64,000 nt of DNA from Toxoplasma gondii ME49 (Eukaryota > Apicomplexa > Conoidasida > Eucoccidiorida > Sarcocystidae): positions 6,232,400 through 6,296,399 of the forward strand of contig NC_031476.1 in assembly GCF_000006565.2 (NCBI RefSeq), given 5' to 3'. Shown piece by piece: positions 1 through 12,900 of this stretch. Made by a program: the position numbers and the translations under genes. The notes below the pieces were generated by a model that ran no database searches, was not told where the DNA came from, and was given only the letters and a program-made list of their open reading frames with translations. How positions within the stretch are numbered: the stretch's first letter is position 1; each line of letters starts with the position of its first letter.

Positions 1-123
1 ATGAGACTCAGAATGCATACACTGATGATGCGAGATGCATTCAACTGGACACATATGGATGTGGATCTTGCTGATTTGAGCAGAAAGTTTGACAAAAAAG
101 AGATTATAGCCGAAATCAAGTGA
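1..123 (+). CDS. Possible 3'-terminal coding exon cut by the window edge
   Basis: The frame is open from base 1 to a TGA at 121-123, giving at most 40 visible residues that end in FDKKEIIAEIK. The residue mix is protein-like, with an alternating charged and hydrophobic tail, and the stretch is AT-rich. No family is recognisable. It could be the last exon of a plus-strand gene that starts before the window, or chance. The next recognisable gene is on the other strand, so its 3' end would be convergent with this one. Confidence 0.25.
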   Translation: MRLRMHTLMMRDAFNWTHMDVDLADLSRKFDKKEIIAEIK

Positions 124-1029
124 CATGAGCACACAACTGGCATCGCCTAACGCTCTTGTGAGTCCTGTGCTCAGATGCTCTCGAACCGGCTCTACTGGAG
201 GATGGCGCTGAAGTCCAACAGGAAGGCTGAAGCGAAACGCAGTCAAAAAGAGACAAAACGCCGCGTGTTCACTCTCACCTGCACGCCTCGCACATATTTG
301 AGTATACATGTGTAGCAGTGCATACATCCACTTCGACAGATACAGAGATCCAACTAATAGGGGCAATCGCGACTTCGGCACCTTTTCTTTTTACCGCCAG
401 TTTTTTTCTGTCGGTTTGACTGTGGTCGCAGCAGCCTCGGAACGCAATCTCTAGGGGCAACGCGTTTTGTCGAAATTTCCAGAAAGCCTCCGCAAAAGTT
501 CTTTGTTTTTCTGCTGCCACGTAGAAGGACTCAGAACCTAAGTCATGTGTATTAGACGCATGGGTATCAATACTTAAATAAGCACCTTCACATCGAGCCA
601 TGTATGTGCATGTAGGCACATCTTCCTCCGCTGTTCTACTGCTCGCTGCGGCCAGAACCAACGCACAAAGACAAGACCACTACAGATGCGCTCATGCAGA
701 AACCGACACACAAAATGCCTTTCGGATGGATTAATCTGTCCGTCTCTGTAGATGTATTTGTGTGAAACCGAATGTGTGTGGATCTCTGCAGGTTTTCCTA
801 TACTTTATCAGCAGCGCAGACTCAATGTTTTCCCTTATTCGAATCCAGAAGTCCAGAAGCCGGGCATGAATAAAGAAGCTCGTCTGGGGGTGGCGGATCC
901 ACATTGACAAAGTGTGGTATTCCAAGTACGGCTGCAGAGAGATGCAGAGTGTCTAACGTATGTGACCGAGTATCGACTCACATGCTCAGATGGACGTAAT
1001 TCTTCCCCAGGACGATGGTACTAACCATG
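124..1029. other. Intergenic, no gene recognised
   Basis: Only short ORFs on both strands, none with a recognisable domain. This is probably 3' flanking sequence of the minus-strand gene that ends at 1030, and perhaps of a plus-strand gene ending at 123. Confidence 0.5.
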
Positions 1030-3601
1030 CTAGTATTTGAGAAGCCGTTTCTCTCCCTGTTGAAACGTTTGCTCACGGTCATCCACACAGGACGCCTCGA
1101 ACATAAGCAATGTGGAATAGAACCTGCACATCCACATCAATTTGCTTTTTATGTCGCACAGCCTACCCGTGGCGATCGAAGGTTCTGTCGGTGACCACTC
1201 TTCGGAAGAGGGTGAGGCCGGCCCGCATGTGACGCTTCTCTGCATATCTTTAGCGGAAGGAAAATAGCCGGACTTTTTCCCAGTGGCAGCGAAATCCTGG
1301 AACTTCGTCAAAAAGCTGTAGAACGTCGGCGTCTGTTCGTGGTTCAGCATCGTCTGCTGCGCCACAAGGAGTGCGACTTTCTCGCGTTCAGGCAGAGGCA
1401 GCATGCGCATCGCGCAACCGGCCATGTAGTGAAGAGTCGTCCAAACTTGGATCAGAGTATGGTGAATCACCGTCCACGATTTGCCCTTGAATGCCTCTTT
1501 CTCCCGCAGGCAGTGCCCAACGATGTGCGCGACTTGCTTGTCGGAATTGTCTGTAAATTCGTCGAAAGATCCATTCATATGCGACGCCAACGCAGTCGGA
1601 GGAGACACCGTTGCACTCGCCGGCATCCGGTAGTCCGCCGTCGTCAGGATCGAGTTCACACGATCCGCTGCAACGCATTCCGGCCATGCAAAAAAAAGAA
1701 ATAAGCAAGTGAAAAGCGGAAGGGAACGAAAACAGAAAGTATGAGAAGAGTAGGAACCTTTCAGGGACAGAAAAACGCGGAACCACAAGCAGGTGATGGG
1801 AACAAAGGACGCAGACGATTGAGGCAGGGAAAAGTGTTGTAGACGGACTTTTCTCGAAGAGACACGATTCGTGATTCGAGTGGACCCGAACCAATCAAAG
1901 CTCAAATAGTATGCAGCACTGAAGTGTTTGAGTGCTAAGTGCTCCAGAAAAACCAAGTCCAGGTGCCGATATACCGGCGTTAAAAGCGGCTGACTCACTG
2001 CAGCTGAAGGATATGTATAATGCTTATATATATATATATATATACATGTAGATATATGTATAGGTAGACGAAGGCGGACCACGTGCCACATTCACATGAA
2101 TGCAAGCAAGCACATATCTGAATCGACCACCGTTACTGAAGAAGTGAGAGAGTCGACTGAAATATATAACGTTTCTGAACGCATATGTATGCAGGACGAC
2201 GTTTAGCCTTGCGCTTCAGGTGACTCATCAGTGAATCTCCAAGCCGTGTATGTTAGTATCTTTGTGTCCAATTTGAATGCCGACTCGGGCGCCGTTTTCA
2301 GCGAAGCTCTACGAAGAGCATTCCATCCCGTTCTCGCAAGTTCGAGGGCCGGCTTCCCTCTCCCGCGTTCTGCGACCACGTCCGTCGCTTACCGATGAAC
2401 GAGCATTTGTTGTAGAACGCCTTGGTCCTCTTTGTTTTCTTTCCCGTGTCCCCCTCCGACTTGAGAGTATTCGCAAACCACTGACCAAGCGGAATGGAGA
2501 CGCCGGTCTCGTCGGCAGCATCCGTCGCGCCCCGAGACGCCTGCCGCATAGCGCGATAGGCGTCGGTGAAGCCGACAGCCAGGGTACACATGTAGATCAG
2601 TGTAGCGTCATCTCCACCTTGTGCGGGGCGTCTGCCGAGAACTTCAAGACCCTTGTTCAACACTTTGAGCACATGCAGTCGCACGTCTGTTGTGGTTCTG
2701 TGCAGTCGCACGTACGGCTTCTTGCAGACTGGAAACACATCCGCCCAGAAAGACTCAGCCTCTAACTTCCAGATATGGGAAGCTCTTTCGCAGCTAGAGG
2801 GAGCAACGAACACAGTTTCCGTAAACTAGTTTTAAGAGGCATTTATCCTTGGATGATTCCGTGAAGAGGCACGGGGAACAGTGCATGCATTTGGTGGCTG
2901 GTAGACAACGTTACAAAAGAGGCTCGTTGAAGGAACGCGGTGAGTACGCATACCGCGGTTTGCTTCGCGTGGCTATGTTGGGATACGTTTCATTGTCTAA
3001 AAACATCGTGGAGCATTTCTCACGTGTCCTGAAAACAACATGCTTCTTTTTCTTGTTTACTGAGAGGCGCGCGCGCGTGAATTTTGACGTGCGACCTCAG
3101 CGTGAATGCTTTCTGTGGCTAAAAAGGTCTTCTTTTCGTGTGTTGGATGACCCCTTGAAAGTAGGCCGAAAAAGCCGGCACACCTTCTAGTCTACATCAT
3201 TTGTATGAAGAGGCCTCCGCACATCGTTTGATTGGATTTTTTTCGCCCAAATCCCATCGTGAACAATTACCTGTGTACGTAAACCACCTGAAATCGAAGG
3301 ACGAAGAGGCCACCACTTCAGCCGACGTCAAGGAAGGGCGCGGTACAGGCACAGGGTCGCTTGGATGCGGTTGGGGTGCTGGTTGAGATGGTTCTGATGG
3401 CTGTGACTGCTCGGTTGCCTGTGGACGAGGTGGCGTGTATGCGGGCTCGTCGATCTTCTTGACGAGTTTCAGCGTCACGTCTGCGTCTGTGTCATCGGCG
3501 ACGTGACTTGCGGATGTATGCGCTGCGAGCACGGGGCTGCGCGTTGAGAAGGCGAGACAAGTGGCCGAGAGAAAAACTAGAGAGAAGCGAAGGCACCACA
3601 T
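1030..3601 (-). CDS. Secreted protein of unknown function, three exons
   Basis: Exons at 3601-3288, 2793-2393 and 1667-1030 join in phase to 1353 nt (450 aa). The ATG at 3601 opens with a clear signal peptide (MWCLRFSLVFLSATCLAF, likely cleaved after VLAA near residue 27). A Pro/Gln/Ser-rich linker follows (about residues 55-92). Exons 2 and 3 encode a mostly helical, Cys-containing region with no domain I can name. Splice support: the donor at 3287 (GTGGTT) leaves phase 2 and meets an acceptor after a CT-rich tract at 2794. The donor at 2392 (GTAAGC) meets the acceptor TTGCAG at 1668. A stronger-looking donor at 3270 (GTAATT) would put exon 2 out of frame and hit a stop. In this lineage, secreted orphan proteins of this kind are often dense-granule or vacuolar proteins, but nothing here proves localisation. 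The exact 3' end could change if another intron exists. Confidence 0.7.
2025..2044. repeat. (TA)n microsatellite
   Basis: About ten TA units in intron 2 of the secreted-protein gene. Confidence 0.85.
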
Positions 3602-6600
3602 CTTGTCCGCTGGCCTTTGTCAAAAAGGGGAAACGGAAGGACCCGGCTAGACAGGGTCGTGCGAGCGACGCCTCCTTGGTCTTGAGCAGCTGAAAAGCAA
3701 GGAAACGCAAGCTGAAGAGGACGAGTACAGAGTGTATTTCGCAAACACACATCTCGTGGACAAGATGGAGGAGCGTGAATTGCATGTCTGGGGTCCTAAC
3801 AAACGAACATTGACCGGTGGCGTACACCGGCGCATACCCAACAGTGCAGGAAAGGAATTAGGAAAAGAGAGCCACAGTTTCTTTATTTCAGGAACAGGAC
3901 GGGCGGCAGTCATTCCGGTAGATCGTGATTGTCGGGAAAGTGAACTATCCGGGAAACGCGGCCGACACACGATGTGAGGTAGGTTTCATCTGCGTGTTTA
4001 CATAAAAGGCCTACAGCTATAATAACTTGAGCATGAACACAAGCAGACTCGCACCTAAAAATAGTAGAGTTCATACCGACGAGTTTCTAATGCACAACGT
4101 AGAGGCTGTTTTACTCTTTCACTAAACGCGGCTTTTAACATTGCGCGACACTTGTTTTATCACGACATTTTCACCGCGTTCGCGGGAAAGACCGACCGGT
4201 GGACAAGATCCGTCACATAACCGTATCATGGGTATCTATAAGGCATTCGCTACATTCACATGGAGCTTCCCATGGAAGAACGTGTACTGCAGAGAGAGGA
4301 GGCCGCGTTTTAGCGATGAAAAACGAAAAATTCAATCCTTCCCAGGCTCGATGACAAACTCGAATTTCAAGGCCCCGCAGCACGCATCCTGCATTCGAGG
4401 CTGGATATAGTTGAAAGAACGAAGTGCAGATGCCGTCATGTGGCTCCTTTTGGACGTATCTGCATTTCCACATTCCGAACAAGACTTCCTGGCTGCAAAA
4501 GAAAACGGAACCGGGATGTCGACCTCGAGGGATAGCTGTCTACAAAAGAACCGTTGGAGTTCCACGCCAGGGTAGTGGACGCAACCGAGCACGTCGACAC
4601 TTCTCTGACTCTTTATCAAAGTCATAAATACACTCATAGAATGCAATCACACAACTCTCTACAAGCCGTCAACATACATCAAGAAAGGCACGGGGACGGG
4701 CTGTTGGGCTGGGGGTTTTCCAGATGTCTCTCAGCGCGCGTTGAGTCCCCCGGGAGCGCAGACACGGCCCGGACAAGACTGGAAAAATTTGATTAAGGGC
4801 GGGCCTTTACCCTTGCCTGAGAAACGCTCCAGAGTATTTGTATTCAAATCCTGTTTTAAAAAAATACAAGGAAAGGTTAAACGGGTGCCTTTTCCAAACG
4901 ACCGCAGTGCCGTGCGTACTGCAGCCGCGGCCACAACGCGGCTATTCGAGTCTGCAGAAAACTGATGCCCGATATCTGGGGTCTCCTTCAGCACCACAAC
5001 TGGCCTTACCCGAGAACTCAGTCGCGGAAACAAGGGTGTTTCTCCTCGTTTGAAGAAATAAATCTGCAAAGGTACCCAAAGATTCCGAATGTCTAGCTCC
5101 TCTGGAGCTGAGCGCGCGGGCGCGGACCTAGCACGGAAGACCTCGCAAGACCGGCTGCAGAATGAGAGGTAAAAAATGAAGATAGCTGTTTAGAAAGCGA
5201 GAAGTGGGCATGACTCAAGACCCTACTCATTGGTTTTTTCTCCGTCGTTTAACAGTTTCTTGAAACATGAAAAACTCCGCGAATCACAGACATAGAAGCC
5301 TTCCCCGCTTCTTTAGAAGAAAGACTCTCGCGTTCGCGGACGTGCACGCTCGCCAGAGCGCGCGCGCCCTGGGTGTTCTTTTTCAAAGATCTCTCGAGAG
5401 TTGTCCGAGCGCATTCAGAGACTGACCGAGCACTGAGACCGTTTGTTTCCTCTCTTTTCTCTCTGCCCTGCGACTTTAATGGCGTAGAGCTCTCACCTCT
5501 GAAGTTGTGTGGCCGCTCTTCTCCCTTCCACTCACGTTTTGTCTTCGTAAGTTCCAGTTCGGGCTACCTCGACTAGCGCTCTTCTCCCGCCTTCTTCTCG
5601 CCCCCAGCTGGAGTCACAGTTACCCCCGAAGTTACCAGTGCACAGAGTTCCTCTGGGTCCGTGTGGGATGACGAAACCCATCTTTCAGCAGACAGCTGAT
5701 GCTTTTTTTCGGACTTTCGCTCCAATCGCTTTTCTGCGGTCCTCCGCCGCTGTTTCTGCCGAAAGAAATGCGTCCAAAGGCTCTCGCCGTCTCTGGGCAA
5801 GACACGCGTCTTCTTGTCGCGGCTGCTCGCGTCGTCGCTGGTCCCTCTTCTTCCGCCGATAGTATTGGCCTTCTTTAGTTTGGAACGGCACCCAGCGCTT
5901 CACATACTTTGTCTGACAAGATATCGGAAAGGGGAAGGAACCCCGTATGGTTGAAAGCGCCGGACTTTCCGGTCTCAAGCAACAGCGCGCACAAAGTCCC
6001 TCGATTTTGGTCTTTTCAGCAGTTCTCTTGCAGCGAACGTTTTCCTCTTCTCCGGCACTCAGCTACTCCGTTGCTACCAGTCTAACTGTAGACCTAAAAG
6101 AATTTCTGCCTCGTCTTTTGCCGGAGCCCCGCCTGACTGTGTCTTAGTTCACAGCCCCCGCTCCGTGTCTCGTAAGCGACTGAGGAAAGTTTTTCATGCT
6201 GAGAGTTCGGGTTTGAGTCGTGAAGACGGGAAGAAGCCGGAAAAGGCCGGATTCCACCTTTTGTTTGGACCGCCGCCCTCCATCGCATTGTTTCTCCTGG
6301 CGTCTCGACTGCCGTGTTTTAGGTTTTTTCTTGCAGAAACGCGGCATTCTGTGTCTCTGTTCGTGCACATTCCTAAAAGAAACGCGTCTGAGCGCGACTT
6401 ACGTCGGGAATGTTCATTGGGTTTTTCCCTCAAAACCACACCAGTCTGTTTGGCACGGTCGCTCACGGCACGCGACTAGAAAACAGCGAATCGAGGTGCA
6501 GAGGAATCCCGAGGAAAACGCTTTTCAGCGAATCGTAAATGTGTTTTTCTTTTAGGTCAAAGTGTCCGTCGTCAATTTCGTGTTGGCCAGCCGAAGCTGA

Positions 6601-6997
6601 AATTCGGTTTGTTTTACCGAGTCACGTGTCTGATAATCCTCCACTTGGCGGCCTGCCCGGATGTGTAGCGTATGCGATCCTCACAATATCTTTTTTAAAG
6701 GCTCCTGGCTCACTTGCTCCCCTTGTGTTTTTTCTACCCCGTCTTCTCTTTCTCCCTGGTCTACTGTACACCTTTCTCCCACGGTCGTCCTGCCCCCACG
6801 CCGCTTCGAGCTCTGCTGACGCGAGTCCCTCAAGAATCCTCACAGTTTGAGTCTTTTTCCCCACTTTTTTGAAGGCAAGGACTTGCTGCTCTTGTCACCA
6901 AACGGCTTTCCTGTTTCTCCAGAGATCGGAGACCGACATTCACCCCAGATTGTTCTTGTCACTTGGAAACAACATTATCCCGATCCACACATTCACG
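3602..6997. promoter_or_regulatory. Divergent intergenic region between two genes
   Basis: The secreted-protein gene starts at 3601 on the minus strand and the fusion-enzyme gene at 6998 on the plus strand, so both promoters and 5' UTRs should lie here. The segment from about 5300 to 6850 is rich in CT and TTTCTC tracts on the plus strand, as expected for 5' leader DNA. ORFs of 60-110 codons occur on both strands but lack domains. I could not place transcription starts. Confidence 0.5.
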
Positions 6998-9900
6998 ATG
7001 AAGGCCGACACAGAGCTAGGGAAAGCCTCCGGCAAGGAGGGATCTGAACAACCTGCAGCATCCCCTTCAACTTCCTCCCCGTCGTCCTCCGCCTCTTCTT
7101 TCGAAGGCTCCGGAATCGCGACAGTTGGCGGCGAGGCTCCGGTGGAGCAGAATCCGGACGAGAAGTTTTGCGTAGAAAGGCGCGTGCTGCTTTGCGAGTC
7201 GGTTTTGTGGGACATGCTGGAAAATTACTACAAACAAATGGCGATCACGGCCTGGGCACAGGACTACGTCCCGAGCTTCGTGACGAGCAACTCACGACTC
7301 TGTCGCTCGTACGCTCGCGTGATCTTCAACTTCCTCCAGGATCTCTTTGCGATGCAGAAGAAGGCGTCCAGCGTCCAGGGCGAGAGGGCCGGGTCTCAAG
7401 CGGCAGCAGAAGATTCGCTGGCGACTCGCGTTGTCATCGTCGAGATCGGCGGCGGCCACGGCCGATTCACCTACCTGCTGCTGCGTGCGCTCTTGAGATA
7501 TCAACACCTCTTTCGCGACCTGGGGCTCCCGGAAAAACCTTTTCTCTACGTCTTCTCGGATGTGGCAGAAGCAAACGTCGCGTTCTGCTCCAAACATCCT
7601 GCCTTCCAGGAGTTTATTCAGCAAGGCTGGCTGGACTTTGCTGTCTTTGACGGAAATGACAAGGAAGCCCGGATCCATCTCACCTGCAGCAAACGCACTG
7701 TCCCCATTGGCACTCCAATCGTCGCAGTCGCGAACTACGTCTTTGACTCTCTCCTCACCGATGGGTGGAGGTGAGTTGTTTTTCTTCACTTCAGGACGCG
7801 TTGTCTGGCCAGAACAGGGGATCTCTAACGCGTGTTTGTCTCTCTCTACAGAGAAACATACATTAAAATATAGACAAACCTGTGAATGAATGTATTGCAT
7901 GCTGGAAAGAGTTCAGCTGTCTCACTGTAGCTGCGCGTGTGCGTTTGTCGAGTGCTTTTTCGCTATTCGCCGTGTAGAACACAGCTGTGTTCTGCTACCT
8001 CAGAATTTGCATTGCTGGGTTCCCAAGACCCCTTTCTCTCTTCAGAGTGACTCCCGGCAAGGAGGTCGAGTTCCACCGCGCGGCAGTGTCTGTCTACTCG
8101 CCGCAAGTTGAGCCAGACCCCACTGCGGCAGACATTATGCTCCGCATGAGTCTGGGCTGGGATTGGTTCCCCGTCGACTTAGACGAGGCCTGCGCCGCTT
8201 CGGTGGAGACACACGAGGGCGAGAAGCTGCGAAGCTCGCGCAGGTCTCGATACCTGTGCGAAGACCCGACGATCCGACAGGTGCTGGAAAAGTACCGCGA
8301 GCTGAACAAGACGCTGTCATTCGTGTTGCCGGTCGGGGCCTTCTCGCTCTTCCGGAACCTGCTGCGCCTTAGCGGCAACCGACTCTTCTGTCTGATTGGT
8401 GACAAGGGGTACCCGACCGCCGACGAATTCGCAGGCGAACGCGACCCCCACATTGCGATTCACGGCTCCATCTCCTTCATGCTCAATCTGCATGCGGTGC
8501 GACTCTACTTCGACGCGCTCGGTGGCTTCTCCCAAGCGACGCCGTATAGAGACACCTTCCAGATCACCGGCCTGTGGTTCTGTGGACAACAGAGCGACAT
8601 GCCTCGCTCTCGAGCTGCCTTCCTCGACGACCTCGAAGACATGGCCCCCGACGGACTCATTCAGTGGCAACGCGCTTGCCAGGAACTCGTCGCCAGCGCC
8701 GGAGAGTGAGCGGACGACGGGAACGGAGAAGGTCACTCGAAACAGACTTATAAAAGACCGACACAGTGGTTTGGCGCGGAGGCGCGAGTCTTCTGGAAAA
8801 CACATCGCACGCACACACACACACACAGACACACGTAGAGATGCGGTGATACTTTCAAGTGTGTGTACACATGCGTACGTATCTCGATGCAAATCGCTTT
8901 GTGTGCTCATATGCATATTTACATGTATACATGCAGGTGTATATATATCTGCGTATGTAGGTACATAAGGTACATATATATATATATATATATATGTATG
9001 CATGTATACGTGTGTATACGTCGAGAGATAAAGGCGTCTGTGTGAATGTGTGTGTGTGCATGGATTAGGGTTGCTTGACATCTGTTTTCCTTTGTGACGA
9101 GGCGAGCAGAAAAACGGTCCTTTCCGGTTTTGACTTGTCTCTCAGCACGGGCGTCAAGATCAAGGAACTGATTTCGCTGCTGCGGTACTCGGGCCACGAC
9201 GCAGATGTTTTGCTGAACTTCCACTCCGCCTTCACAAGCCAGTGCGTGCAGCCACTGATCAGTTTGCGGACCGAGCAGGACCTTCTCTTCGACATTGACC
9301 AGGTGTACAAGAACTGGTACAAGTTGAAGAAAGGTGAAGACGTCGCTGACCTCTGTGCACACATCTGCATGCGTCTGGGTCGCTGCGACGCAGCCATCAA
9401 GTACCTCAAGGTGAGAAATAATTGCGAACAGAAAAACCGACAACAAGAAGGGAAAGAGAGGAGAGGAAAACTCATGAGCTTTACGCAAATTGCGGAGCCT
9501 AGGGGAGAGCTGCTCTTCTCTGTTACCCCACGCAAGGCCGCTGGACAAGATTACAGTTCGAGAGACCTCGCTGAAACCGAATAAAATCCGAATCCATAGT
9601 TTTGGATATGCAGCGACCTGCCGAGAAAGTGAATTGCCCCACCTTCGACGTAGACAAGTCGTTCCTCGTTGCCAACTGTTCCGGTGTCTCTTTCTTGCTG
9701 CAGGGAAGCATCGAGGCTTGTCCCGAAGGCATACACAGCGCAACGTTCGTCAATCTTGCGTCTTGCCACAAGGTCCTTGGAAATATCGAAGAAGGCATCG
9801 AGTGCTGCGAGAAGGCGCTCGCACTTCACCCAGACTACGCGCAAGCCAAGGAAATGTTGGTGACTCTCAAAATCTGCCGAAATCCAGTCACCGTCGCTCT

Positions 9901-12900
9901 CGTCGGCCTTGGATACTGGACCAAGTCAGCGAATTCACACACGCATTTCCAAAATGTTGACATTAGTATATACATATCTGTATCTACAGATATGTGTGTT
10001 TGAATGTTTTCTCACAGACTTACGTCACGTGGTATTGCCTGTATATCCATACACTATATACATGCATTTTATAATTGGATTTGTACATGTCAGATAGTCA
10101 TAGGTTTCGGGGAGATTGAACATGCGGAGGAAGGCTGTGAGCGTGAAAAATCAGAGCGGTTTGGATTAGAGCTGTCTTCCGCAAGGCATCTTGGGTCGAG
10201 CAGTGGCTTTCTTCTGTTTCTCCTTCGTTCACATTCCTTCCGGTTTCTCTCTTCTTATACAGGTACGAAGCGGTGCACCTTCTTCGGCGAGATCGTCGCA
10301 TCCGAATCGTCGCGGTCTATGGCTTCAAACAATCTGAAGCAGAGGCCTTCAATTCGTGCCTGGGTCTAGATGACGTCGCCGTTTACTCGGGTTCCTCAGG
10401 ATTGAAGGATCTGCTCCAGCGCAATGACATTCAGGCCGTGGTCCTCGACGTCCATGGCGAATTAATGGTGCGCGAGAGCAGAAGCATGTATATGTGTGTG
10501 CTACGAGTTGGAATACTTTTTCCAGTGTGCAAGTCTTCGAATTCAAGTTCTGTTGTACTTTTTGGGACTACCGTTTGAAGCACAAAGACTCTCGATGGGG
10601 GTTTAGTAGCGCCGCCAGCGCTGTCTCGTGTTCTGCGCAGTTTTCGGGATACACAACCTGTCCGGCAGTATGTACGTACCCAATATTCGTGTGAAAGAAC
10701 AGTATTGCCGCGAGCGGATCTTCTGCTTTAGTGCTCACCTCCGCCGAATATTACGTAGACAAAAACCGCACAAAGCTAAATGTTGTCCATCTGTGCATCA
10801 CCTTTGTTGATTATCAGTCTTTTTTCCATGGTCCAGAAGACTCATTCCTCGCTTCGATCCCCATCGTGTCTCACTTGCTAGGTTGTGTTGGTCTCTGTCG
10901 GCAGTTCTGTTTCGCCTGTAACCCCCCAGCTTCGTGTAATACTTTTGGGGTTTCGTCTGTTCGTTGCGCAGCCGTCGTTCTTGCCCAAGATGTTTGAGGC
11001 GGGGAAGCACGTCCTGTCACGCTCGCCGCTTGGTTTGCGCGTCGAGACAGGCTGGAAGTTGATTGAGGCCTACAAGCCCTTCGCCTCTCGTCTCGTCTGG
11101 CACGCTGTGGAGAGCGCTCGCGTGGAGGAAGCTTTTCTTGAAGCTCGCAAAATCGTTGCGGACTTGGGAGCTGTGACAACCGTCTCTGTGCATTGCGCCA
11201 CAGACCTCTTCATCAGTGCCGCGACCAAAGCAAGCGACGGATCCCCGTGCTTCCCCTACGACGTCAAGGGTACGTTTTGAGCATCATCCCAGACACAGAA
11301 AAGAGAGAACCTCTGCACGTACGAAGCAGACGTATGCGTTTCTGTGTGTGTGTGTGTTGAAATCTCCAAGTGGTCTTAAAGGAAAAACGAGAGGATTAGT
11401 CTGAAGCTCTGTGTATGTTTCGATGCACATGTTCTGACACTCTGAGTTCCAGGTGCGAAAGTCTCTGGGTGCTTTCCGCTTCCTGGAATTCGTGTCCGTG
11501 TGTGGAGTGTGAGACACACCGTGCAGGGCTCCACGTTGACGGCAGATGTCTCGTAAGAGTCAAAAGGTAGCAGACGTGTAGCCACAGTTTTGCGTGAAAG
11601 TGGGTCCGATGCTTCGCGTATCGTTTCTCGGAAACCCAGGTTTCGTAGGGGGGCACGCCACTGCGACTGTTGCAGTATGCCGCCTGGGAGGCCTCTGCTC
11701 TCTCGTCGTTGCGTTTGCTGGCTCTCAGACCACTTGGCCCTCGAGCTTCTGCGCTGCATCGCCGCGATCCGAACCATCACGGGAGAACAACTCGTCGGTG
11801 TAGCCGCGTTTTTCGGAGGCGACTCGCAATTGCCTGCTCGCGTCGATGGAGAAGGGACGGCGGAAGAGGACGACCGCGAGGCGGACCCTCAGAAGAAGGC
11901 GACGAGACTCCGGAGGGACGCGCCGCGTCTCACGGGATGGCTCCAGTTTACTGGGAAGAACTGCTCGGACTATGGTAAGACTGAACTCGAGAAAAAAGAA
12001 CAGGAGCAGAAAGGTCGCGAAACTGCCGAGGCGGACGCAAAGACGGAAGAATGAGCTGCTTTTCAGGTGGAAAAACAAGAGATCCCCCTGGTGTCACATC
12101 GCGTTTTACTCATATACATATATGTATATATACATATGCATGTATGCATCTTCGTGGAAGGGTGAGTGACTTGACGGGCACTATAGACACTCTGGTGGAA
12201 GCTCTATTGATTACAACGGACATAGTCGCGCTTCAGATTTAATCAATCCAGTTATGTCTGATAGACATGTCTTTAGCATCGGGCATCATCATTCCAGGGT
12301 ATGAGGCTCCAAGCTGGAATATAGGATTGAGGGTTCTTGGCGCTGTTCGGATATTGGCGTGTGCAGCGGAGGTGCCAGCGACATTCATGCTGACGAATTC
12401 TGCGGGGGACAACAGCCTCAAGTACACGATTTGTTGTATCCGCGGCACTCTGGAGATTTCCAAGAGCATGTCAGGTAAGGAGAGATATCCCTGTACAGTT
12501 GAATTGCTTTTTTCCATTCTTATTACTTAGCGATCCGCGATTTAGAACTCTGGAAGTCAGATGGAGTAAACAGACAAATGACACTATCTAGGATACTCAA
12601 TGTGATCTCAGTTATGAGACAGACAACCGAATTCTTTGCGATTGGTGTCCGCCGCCACCTCTGTGGATCGTCGATAAACGAGAGGAGGAACGTGACGACA
12701 AAGGCTCAAAAGGGAAGGGCCTTTGTGTTTTCGTGGCCTCGGGAAGAGCGCCTTACAAGCTTGCAGTTCTCACTGAAGAATCTACTGGGTCTTTCTCTTC
12801 GATTTCTCTTCTAATATGCATCTTTTTCTTTCTTCCACTTTCAGGCTTCGTGCTTTCCCATGCGTACCTTACGACCGCTGCATAGTTTAGAGAGTGTAGC

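Noticed and set aside
3265..3273. Alternative donor CAG|GTAATT for exon 1 of the secreted-protein gene
   Set aside because: It resembles consensus better but leaves phase 1, which puts exon 2 into a frame that stops after about ten codons.
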